Positions 55,571 to 64,000 of a stretch of 64,000 nt of DNA are shown here, in pieces. The DNA lies in contig OY987227.1 in assembly GCA_963920705.1 (NCBI GenBank), forward strand, positions 4,265,143-4,329,142. Direction: 5' to 3'. The notes beneath the pieces are model-generated. The model was given only the letters and a program-made list of their open reading frames with translations, ran no database searches and was not told the DNA's origin. Origin of the DNA: Odiellus spinosus. Lineage: Eukaryota > Arthropoda > Arachnida > Opiliones > Phalangiidae. The position numbers were made by a program, and so were the translations under genes. Each line of letters opens with the position of its first letter. The stretch's first letter is position 1.

Positions 55571-56326
55571 AGCCTGACCCAGTTAGGAAAAGGGAACTGC
55601 GGTAAGGACCAATTTTTCATTGGCGTAGATGTATCGTACGCTGACCAGTGAGAGTCTTGGCAAAGTCTTTCGCTCTAAATACGCGAGTGTTCGTAATTTC
55701 GCTGGCAATATTTTTCCCCATATTTAATCCATTTCTTTGGAAGTGTAAATAAACTTGTACCATCCTACTGGCTCAATTTACACTCTTCTACAGAAAACTA
55801 AGCATTTTCGCTAAAAAGATTTAGGCGTCCGTTAGACTATTCGCTTTTACATTATTTTCTCTTTACCTGTAAGGGGGTGTAATCCTGTGACAAAACAGGT
55901 AACTAAATTACAAGAATTAAAAGAACCGCGTTCAGCGATAAATGCCGGAGTGGAGCGGTTCATGAGGCGGCAGCCTACTGCGCACTTTAGTTTTCATTAC
56001 TGAACGCGCCTAAATGGACCAATAAGAATTTGGTCTTATCGTGTTTAACAGAAAAGAAATTTACTGGGATATTGTGACAATGGCGGCCCCCATGTTTCGT
56101 TAGTTAAAAGCTAATAGCTACTTATTTGCCAATCTCTGATGAAAAGTATTGATCGATCAAAAAATTTTAAGCAGTAATGTATGCTATAAGTCCAAGAAAA
56201 TATTAGCTCAAACCTTTCCTTTAAATTTAATATCTGTCACTACTACAGACATCTGAAATCATAACATGTCCTATTGTCCTTCTTGGTTTTTGTTCGCAAA
56301 AACATTTCAGATATAATATATATTGG

Positions 56327-56382
56327 GGATAGTTGTATTATAATTAATTTGTAGACAAATTAATTATAACAAAACTATCCGC
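56327..56382. other. Strong AT-rich stem-loop
   Basis: GGATAGTTGTATTATAATTA pairs with TAATTATAACAAAACTATCC around AATTTGTAGACAAATT. Non-coding; function unknown. Confidence 0.7.
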
Positions 56383-56432
56383 AAAATTTCATACATCATG
56401 CAATAAACGATCGATGCCAGTCTTCTTAAATG

Positions 56433-56490
56433 AACTATGTATGTATATGTATATGTATACATGTATGTATATGTATACGTATATAATATA
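56433..56490 (+). repeat. (TATG)n / TATA microsatellite
   Basis: ATGTATGTATATGTATATGT-type imperfect repeat. Confidence 0.9.
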
Positions 56491-56675
56491 TAAATGCCAA
56501 TAATTTCATTGGACTCGAGGTATGACAATTATACCTAACATTAGTTTTATGCTATATATGGCAATGTAGAAGAAAATAACGTTAAAAACGTATTTTTAAC
56601 ACGGACTTTAGTTACAGAGACTGTATGAATTCTTGTTTAATTACTAATATTTTTTGATAACTTATCCCTCTATAG

Positions 56676-56781
56676 TGTCTCATTTGTAAATTACAATGAA
56701 GTCGATTTCGGGTTGAAGCGTTACATCCGGGCCCGTAATTGGACCGAAGAATTACCAGTACAATTTAGTGTTAAATTCGGA
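56676..56781 (+). CDS. Candidate internal exon of a host gene
   Basis: The acceptor CTTATCCCTCTATAG is followed by one base completing a codon and 35 open codons (VSFVNYNEVDFGLKRYIRAR, NWTEELPVQFSVKFG), then a GTATGT donor. An alternative donor, CAA|GTAAAG, lies 12 bp on in the same phase. The entry phase fits the exit phase of 50669-50781, and the exit phase 0 fits entry of the receptor exon at 62082. Family not recognised. Membership in the receptor gene is inferred from phases only. Confidence 0.4.
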
Positions 56782-58494
56782 GTATGTTTACAAGTAAAGG
56801 ATACGTTCGTTATAAAATAATTTAATCTTAAAAAGGCAAAGAGTTGTTAAAACATAACTCCATTTTTGGTTTATTTTCCGGATCAGCGTGCCAAAAACGT
56901 ATTCGAGAAGTTTTCACATTTTGTACCCATTTTAACTTTTTAAATTAATTTCTAAATTTTGGTTAAGTTTGAATGTATGGGAAGTAGGAAATCGGCCTAT
57001 AAATCTGAGGAACCCAGAGGCTCTCGCCTTAAACGGTACATACTTCCCAATATATTCTGCCTGCGTCGCTCGTGCCATTTGAATAGCGACGTTTCTAAGA
57101 AACTCAATCGCGATTGCGCTGTTGAAACTGAATTAATTTTATTGTCCCCAAATTTACCCTATGGTGCAATTCAATCCTGATCAAACTTCAATATTTAACT
57201 TGGGTACCAAATTGTCGCCTAAATATTGTTGATATATTTTTTATTTTAAAATACTTTTGCGTGCAAGTTCTGAAAATAAATTCAAAAGCTGTTCAGTTTT
57301 TAGCTCGTGGAAAACAATATCGAAAATCGATCGTGTATTCTCCAATAAGAGTGAGACTGTTGGGACGTTTCCACGGAGTTAAATAGCGTAACAATGGAGA
57401 CACCATAGTTGTTCTTTTCAAGCGCTTTTTCGTTTAACAATAAAAACTAGTCGGTTCTCCGGGTACGTTTTGAAAGTGACCTTTTCACTAAGATAAAATT
57501 ACAATTATCTCGAACCATTTCGATAAATTTCGTCAATATCATGAATTTATTTACGCTAACCGAAATGGTAAGCTGTGGCTAATTGGTATATAGTAAAGAC
57601 AATAACGCGACGCTTTAATTTCTGATATATGTTGTTTGACTAACACACCATTAAGGAATATAAGGAGAAACCTTTGCCTTCGTCACCTCCTAACATCTTT
57701 ATTCCTTCGGTTTGTGGCTGCTAGGACTATTAATAATGAACACATACCAAGAATAGATTCAACACAAGAATATCGAACCGTACGCTATACCTCCGGTATA
57801 ACGCTAGTTTCGAACGGGAGGAGCTTAGTAGATTTGACGTTATATGCGTTTTTATTTTCACCCTATCACGAGCTTTCGAGGTCCGCGACAGAGAGCTAGC
57901 TCTGCCGGCAGCGCCTATCCCCGCAGCCTGATATCCTCCCCCCGCACTTATCGTAAAAAACAGCCAACCAATTCCTGTGCACGTGACATGAGGCGCGGCG
58001 TAAGACCTCCGTAGGCTCCATCCGCTTGATACTAGCGCGCGGACAAAGGTATAGCTCTTCCATATGTGTTAAATCTATTCTTGCACATACGGATAAAGAA
58101 TAGACTGATCGCGTGATTTTGTTAGTTCCTTCTTTTTGATGTAATGTTTGCTGTTAAAGAGCTCATACAGTTGCCAGGTTTGAATATTCTTTTTCTATTA
58201 TAATATAGGTGTCCATTGTTAATAGCCCTTTGATCGACAATTGACAGATCCATTTATGAAAGATCTTATACAGAACCTTTTATTAGGGACCCTACATTGA
58301 AGGTTGAATTTGAGTCTAATTTGGTAGTTTTGGAGGGAGGCAGCGGTCGGCGGAGAGAAGACTCGTGTAAGAGAGTTACGTGGATGCTACTATTACCTAG
58401 TACGGGGCTCCGCGAAGATATTGTCTCTATAGGGAGTTTTAGAATTCGTCTTTAGAAAAAGATATATTTATCGCTAGACTGAGCCTTGGCAAAA

Positions 58495-58527
<33 letters not shown>

Positions 58528-60559
58528 TATGTTGGGACAAGTGGTAGGAAAAATCGCTGCTCGTCGCATTTACTATATTTAACGCGAGCCACGCAATTAT
58601 TTTGAAACAACAATACAGTTCAAGGTTCACGAAGTAAGCAAGCGGAGCCCTGTCCTGAAATTTTTCGCGATTTGAAGTGGGATTTTTAAAATCCACATCG
58701 AATGAATACGTCATTTTAAACACCTTTTGATTTCCCAAAGTACTAAAAATAATATTTATATCAAAGAAGACTTGTAACGTTCCATGGGCAATTGGGTCAA
58801 CAAATAGTAGTCGATTTCGGTGTTTCCAGTTAAGTGGTATTTTCTTTAAGTTATTCATGTTTTGCAGTTAATTGATTTTCACCTACCAACCAACGACAAA
58901 CTATCTTGTTAAGGAACGTGTTTAGGCGAAAGCGAGTGGCTTTGGTAGGGCCAACGGCAGCGGTGGCGGTATGCGACTGATCGTATAAGCTACGAAAAAT
59001 GATACTTTGTGTAACCCACAACGTAGTTAAGCGTAACTAAAATAAGAGGTGTTTTCGTACGATAATACCAAATATCAGTGTTCTCACTGAACACTAGTAT
59101 AAACATTTTCATTATACCAATCCAAGAACGAATTGTAGCCCCTAAGAACATTGAGAGATAGTTTTAGCGTCCGGTATCATCCTTACTTAACTTTACTGTA
59201 AAACCACAACCAAATTAATATCTTCCTAAATATTCAGATTATGTCTAATTAATCGAATTAACTACATTCTAACCCGGGTAGGAAACCTTTGAAGCTCTAA
59301 AATAAATGTTTCTATAAATCAGTTTGGGTACAATGAGTGTGATATAGTTTAACTATTTAACTATACCATTACTTTTATTGTAATTAGTCGCGCATGAGTC
59401 ATGAGTAGTTGTACAACGGTTATAGTCCTTGAAAGGGAGGACCTTTACGTTAATTATTAGTCAAGAGTAATATAATATAACCTCCCGTTGGTTGTCCTGG
59501 TCGCTCCAGGAACTGTCTATAGTTGGGAAGCTCGTGCCTGGCACTCACTTGTGTTTTCTGCTCGCGCGAACATGTCAAATTGTTAATCAAACTTAAAATT
59601 AGGCTTAGCCGAAATTTTGCCATTTCTTTCACTTTTCACGGACTTTTCTACAATTTTTATTTTTTTGTTTATAAAATTTGAATACTAGGTTAAGGTTCTT
59701 ATTGTCTCTCCACGAATTACGTGTCAAATACCACGTTAAAAAATTTATTTCATAAACGCCGACTTCCTTCGCAAAATTTAACTATTATCTTCTATATTTT
59801 GAATCAATACTACGATCATGTTAGAATTAGCATTTTAATTTTTGCGTACTGCGTATGGTACCAGAAACCACATATTATAGGCTATGACTTAGTGGTTGCC
59901 TGCAACGTAGTTGCGAAACAGTTATTATTATTATTATTAATTCTGTAGAGAAAAGAAAGTCAGAGATTTTATTTCGACATAAAACATACAACTTATGCGC
60001 AGTTCAGTTCGAATTCCGGGCCCATTTTACTCAATGTGCCCATGACACGATCTTAGCGTTAGGTCTATCATCTATGACTATGAGCAAGCCATTGAAAAAA
60101 ATGGCGAGGAGTCGAAGTGGCCATTTTACTTGTTTATATTGTCATATAACTCTTCCCGCAATTTAACCTACTTCCTGGCATCTGCTAACTTTAGTTTTAT
60201 ATTATTATTTTGGAACTTTTTAAGTTTCATTCCCTTTTATAATAAACAGTTCCGGTTTGCGCATAACAGCGGCTAAACGCCATTTAGGTGGTGATCGGCA
60301 TTGAACAATCCAAAATTAAAAATAATAAAAGAAATATCGAAAATTACAACTCGTTTTCAATACACGGGCTCGGAAATAAACATTAATTTTAGTTCTTTGG
60401 GTAATGAAAAAGTGTCTAATATATTGTGATTATGCCATGTCAATTTTAAAAATAATTCTAAAAATCTGATTCGCTTCTTGCAATGAATTCTACTTTTTTT
60501 TTGTTTGGAAAGTGAAGCATTATTCTGGCTAGCAGCCATTCTACCTTTAAAAATGAGTA
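56782..60559. other. Gene-free stretch
   Basis: No convincing exon found. The poly-A run is at 58495-58523. If the receptor gene starts upstream, this is intron. Confidence 0.45.
58525..58858 (-). CDS. Unassigned open frame
   Basis: About 110 codons on the minus strand from ATG (MNNLKKIPLNWKHRNRLLFV) to the poly-T run at 58523. Composition is not low-complexity, but no domain is recognised and no splice sites clearly support it. Confidence 0.15.
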
Positions 60560-60870
60560 AATTTAGCTTCAAGCAAAAGCGAAGATAGTATAGGGCAAAG
60601 CATTTTTTCGATTTTCAAAGGGGTTTCGCCAGCCTCAACGAATTTTACTTCGAAGCAGTTGTTAAATCGCGACAATCTGCTTCGCGTATCGCGATTTTAG
60701 CAAAGCGAAGCAATTTTAGGGGAACAGCCTCTCTTTCTCTTAAAAACGCTTCTCGGCTCGCGATTAAACCTAGCTTCTAGCAAAAGCGACAATTATGTCG
60801 GGCGAAGCATTTCCTTGATTTTCAAATTTGCTTCGCGTAGCCTGAAGCAATATCATTGCAATGCGCTCTC
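60560..60870. repeat. Imperfect repeats of GCGAAGCA/AGCTTCTAGC type
   Basis: Segments with AGCAAAAGCGA, GGCGAAGCATTT and TTGATTTTCAAA recur twice (60568 and 60770). Non-coding. Confidence 0.5.
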
Positions 60871-60939
60871 TCTTTGCCTCCGGATCGTTTCTTCCCTTCG
60901 AGTCAAACCAAAATTGTTTAAAACCCTGAAGCGTTGGTA

Positions 60940-61110
60940 AGGTTCCAATTGCCCAGTTCCCTTTTGCGTAGTTCCCACAAGCGCATTTCCTTTTGCGCAG
61001 TTTTTCATTTGCTCGTTAGGTTACGTTTGATTAGGTTAGGTTAGTTAATCACCCGAACTAGCTTGTCCCTCTTGTTATATTATAAGTAAGGTTAGGTAAG
61101 TTTAGGTTAG
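60940..61110 (+). repeat. GCGCA-type short repeats and TTAGG-like tract
   Basis: GCGCATTTCCTTTTGCGCAG lies at about 60982-61001, then GATTAGGTTAGGTTAG and AGGTTAGGTAAGTTTAGG at 61030-61110. Confidence 0.6.
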
Positions 61111-61559
61111 GTGGCAGTTTGAAATTAGCCCGATTTTAATATTTCTCAATTCGCTTTATAAAGTTATCTTTCGGTAATTTAAGAATATTTTTATCTTCTA
61201 AATCATAAATTTTAAATAATATTTAAAAATAATATTTGGATGTAGTGCTCATTTACTAACCACTAAATTATTATAAGTCTCGCAAGATAATCCGCTTTGA
61301 TCTTTGCGACCCCTTGAAATAATTTTTTTTTTTAAATTACATCCCATTGGATCGAATCAAAAACCGGCGAAGTGCGGGTTTTTCAGTCGAATGGTATTCG
61401 ACGGTCGAATAATACTCGACGGTTGAATGTGAAATCGGTCGATGAGATTCGTCTAATGAAAAACCACCTTATGATGCAGGAGCAATTTTACTGTACCAAT
61501 TAATCGAAACCCGCTTGTAGTTCAGTCTATGGGTTTGGTTTCGTTCCAATGGGACTCGG

Positions 61560-61700
61560 CGCAAAGAAAAACAGTTCGAATGGCAAACCGCGCAAATGGA
61601 AAACTTCGTAACTGGAAACCGCGCAAATGGAAATACGTAAATGAGAAACCGCGCAAATGGCAACTGCGCAAATAAAAATGCGCAAGCGGACGAAGCCCGA
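61560..61700 (+). repeat. Short tandem array of GCGCAAATGG units
   Basis: Units such as AACCGCGCAAATGGAAA recur about every 16-18 bp. Open frames across it are repeat by-products. Confidence 0.75.
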
Positions 61701-62081
61701 AGAGTTGGTCACTCCGGGAGGAAATAAATTCAAGAGCCTTGGACCTTGGTTCCTTTTCTCTACCTTACCTTATCTAATGTAGTTGAGGAAATTTAACGGG
61801 AAGATAGCTAAGAGAATCGAAGACCTTTATGTTAAGAGGTTACGTCACGCTTTGCATCGAATCAGACGCCATTATTTTCACCACTGGTTGGGACACGATT
61901 TCATCATATAACTGGCCAGAAAAAACAGAGCAATAAAAGCCCACGGAAGGCAATGATGTGTGAAGAAAGATCTGTACATTTTTTAATAATAAATATTGGT
62001 GTGTTATAGCAGACTGCGTATTCACGGTAGCGTAAATGAATTAATTTTCAGTGCTAATATATATTCTCCTTTTGTTTGCAG

Positions 62082-62397
62082 CTTGTAGACACGCTACTTA
62101 CCGCGTATAACAATATGTATCCCGATCAACCCTACGCAATTCACTATTCTCCCACAGTGCGAATGGATGAAGTTAGACTCGTGTCTATCGTAGACCTCGC
62201 GAATGACCGGAACGCTCAAGGCAAAAGATTTTCATTGGGTGGAATAGACGGAGTAGTTTGGATGACCATCCTGGTGGCCATTCTGTTCATGTCCGTCGTA
62301 TCTTTGATATTCAAGAGATTCGTTTATGGGTATTCTGGAAGGAAACTAAATTGTTTTGATTACTTGTGGTTTTACATTTCGGTCGTACTAATGAACG
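62082..62397 (+). CDS. Ionotropic receptor (IR), exon with M1 and pore region
   Basis: Internal exon between an excellent acceptor (CTCCTTTTGTTTGCAG) and an AACG|GTAAGG donor; 105 codons plus one base. It encodes part of a divergent insect chemosensory ionotropic receptor: the end of ligand-binding lobe S1 (YPDQPYAIHYSPTVRMDEVR), transmembrane helix M1 (VVWMTILVAILFMSVVSLIF) and a pore-loop-like segment (CFDYLWFYISVVLMN). These are membrane ligand-gated channels related to ionotropic glutamate receptors. The donor is phase 1 and joins the exon at 63643. Upstream exons for the N-terminus are not securely identified. Confidence 0.7.
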
Positions 62398-62848
62398 GTA
62401 AGGCATTTTATAAAAATAATCATACCAAATGCGTCCATCCAAAAAAAACCTTGATTTAAAAATATATCGAGGAAAATGAAGCTATCACCATCAACTGATT
62501 TAATTCGAGTAATAGACCTACTGGGGAATAATTTAGTCAGAAAAGGCCAAAGACTGTTTCAAGCTCTCTGTAGTGTTTAGTATGTAATATCTGATCCAAT
62601 AACTTTCTCGAGCCCTAGTTAAAAGAGACTTTAGTGAGAAACAAACATTTTTGCCGGTTTCTGGATGTTATGTCTTTTCCTTGATAGCGGTGTTTGAAGA
62701 AACGACTAGTAAACTGGTTTAGAAGTTTGCCATTTATTGATATTAACTTAACACTGCTTGACTAAATTTAGTGGTGTTTAATTACATTAAAAATTGACTG
62801 CTAAACGAACTGCACTTTACGGATTATTTTTGAGAGCTCTGGTATATA

Positions 62849-63470
62849 CAGGGTGTTGTTAAAGTCTGTAAATAATTCAGTTGCTAGTAATTTTGGTAAC
62901 TATGAGTGAAAAAGCCTCTTGAACCATATAACCAAATTCCTCCGTTTCAGAATTCTGGCCTGAGTTGTAAAAAGACGGGTCCAATCAAATTATCTCCGTA
63001 TGGATTTTGTTGTCTCCACTCATGCCAGTTGCGTAATTTGAGACTATTCCGTCCCGCGAAAAATTTGCCCCGCACGAGTAAAAACGTCGTCGTTTGTGGA
63101 GAGAGAGAATTTCCAATTTTCCGTAGACAGGGGGTATGAAGTAGGACCCCTCCAATCTCGTAAAATTGAGAATTTTACCCTTACAGAGAGGAGCATTAGA
63201 GTAGTAGACTTCAAAGGAGGGTTTCATCGGCTTCTGCATTCATGAATAAAGCCAGTTTTATTAAATACAAATGTATTCTTGATTAAGTGAATCCTACCCT
63301 AGCGGAAAACAATTAGGTGAGATCCATAGAAAGAGTTGCGCAATTTATGTAATTTGAAGGGTACTTTTGGGGGGCCAGATTTCGGAAACGGTGTGATTTA
63401 GGCTTTTTCACTCATAGTAACCTTGAGAACAAGCACCTGAATTTTTTACATACTTTTCAACAACACCGTG
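62849..63470. mobile_element. MITE in the receptor intron
   Basis: A 622-bp element with ends CAGGGTGTTGTTAAAGTCTG and CAACAACACCGTG, flanked by TA (62847-62848, 63471-63472). Imperfect TIRs extend about 70 bp to ACTATGAGTGAAAAAGCC. TA target and CAGGGTGTT end suggest a Tc1/mariner-type MITE. Confidence 0.8.
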
Positions 63471-63642
63471 TATGTGGTTTTCTTATCAGATAGAAACAAT
63501 TGGATATATATTTCTTTTAGAGATGATCGTTTTTACAACATCGTTTTTTGCCTCTAGTCTATTTTTAAACGACTTTTTAAGAAGTAGCAACACTGATTCC
63601 GCTTGGCGTCACTGCAATACTAAACTAAATTATATCTCGCAG

Positions 63643-64000
63643 CCCAGGACTTTTTCCCTGGACGACTTTCGATCAAATTTCTTTTGAGCGGATGGTTACT
63701 GAGCGTCTCTATCATAATGAAAGCTTATTCTGGCAACTTGAAGAGCCACATGACAGTATCGAAATCAATCCGAATAAATACGTTAGAAGATATCGAGAAA
63801 AGCCCCGGAACTAGGCTAAGTTTGAGGAAAGGGTTTCCTATGAAATGGATAATGGATGCGCCAGGCTACTTGTCGACAAGATCAGCGTTTTACTATGACT
63901 ATTCAAAATATTTAGAAATATATTTGTCTTCGTTCGCAAACGGTACCTGCAAATACGCCAACCTCAACACCGTAGATTTTTTTAAAAGTGTCATAGCCAG
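63643..64000 (+). CDS. Ionotropic receptor (IR), exon with M3 and ligand-binding S2, partial
   Basis: It starts after TTATATCTCGCAG and supplies the two bases needed by the phase-1 donor at 62397. It then reads QDFFPGRLSIKFLLSGWLLS and the M3 signature IIMKAYSGNLKSHMTVSKS, followed by S2 (INTLEDIEKSPGTRLSLRKG). The exon runs off the window still open. WLL...AYSGNLKSHMT is the classic IR/iGluR M3 sequence. A longer open frame at 63472-63687 is a different frame and should not be annotated. Confidence 0.8.

Larger units (their letters stand above)
55571..56675. other. Gene-free stretch
   Basis: No gene recognised. It contains the hairpin at 56327 and the (TATG)n tract at 56433. Confidence 0.5.

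Noticed and set aside
58495..58523. Poly-A tail of a processed retrogene
   Set aside because: No coding or SINE-like sequence recognised upstream and no target duplication found; a plain A-run is the safer call.
61469..61733. Minus-strand open frames with repeated FAPSPI/CAVS-like peptides
   Set aside because: By-products of the GCGCAAATGG tandem units.
63472..63687. 71-residue open frame just before the receptor exon
   Set aside because: It starts in the MITE end, ends at TGA, and is out of frame with the M3/S2 receptor sequence; the first ~170 bp is intron in the better model.

Overview
The window is eukaryotic and almost certainly arthropod, most likely insect. It is AT-rich and carries short TTAGG-like tracts. 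It has a divergent chemosensory ionotropic receptor (IR) gene with spliceosomal introns at its right edge. Its transposon families are typical of insects: a mariner-type transposase with helix-turn-helix N-terminus, a Jockey-like LINE, a gypsy LTR element, a DD82E Tc1/mariner transposon, and a Mutator-domain plus YqaJ-nuclease gene. I cannot name the species. No rRNA, tRNA, CRISPR array or complete host gene was recognised.

Layout. 1-27.4 kb is a nested transposon cluster. A mariner-like transposase is split: its N-terminal part lies at 193-764 and its C-terminal part at 26922-27437, with no obvious overlap or loss. Between them lie a LINE tail and an inverted copy of its 3' tail at the far side, a gypsy element with identical LTRs (3553-7478), a tandemly amplified repeat element (7574-15664), and a decayed Mutator/YqaJ gene (about 15.8-23.7 kb). 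That gene is interrupted by a 3.8-kb palindromic DD82E transposon.

27.4-36.7 kb and 43.4-45.8 kb hold more copies of the element seen at 7.5-15.7 kb, called family X here. Its 5' terminus carries ACAAGTTGGGAAACC followed by ACCTCCCCGAC. Its body holds a conserved imperfect hairpin, a TATA-like box and two further long stems. It ends in a CCTCCCCG.../...CGGGGAGG hairpin next to a GTGTGTCT microsatellite. This architecture (inverted sub-terminal motif, microsatellite, terminal stem-loop, tandem head-to-tail copies, no transposase) resembles non-autonomous Helentron/HINE elements, but the family and its RNA-like stems are not something I recognise. It is my main candidate for an undescribed system.

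36.7-62 kb is gene-poor. It contains tandem duplications, foldback elements, a MITE with 7-bp target duplications (second copy at 20.4 kb), a retroposed 7SL-like RNA with 13-bp target duplications, two inverted arrays of a GC-rich 16-bp minisatellite, and a long-TIR element whose loop encodes only a SWIM zinc finger. Two short candidate exons (50669-50781 and 56676-56781) have compatible splice phases.

62-64 kb contains two phase-matched exons of the IR gene (M1-pore, then M3-ligand-binding S2), running off the right end. A MITE sits in the intron between them. Apart from this gene and a few candidate exons, nearly all coding-looking sequence belongs to broken mobile elements.
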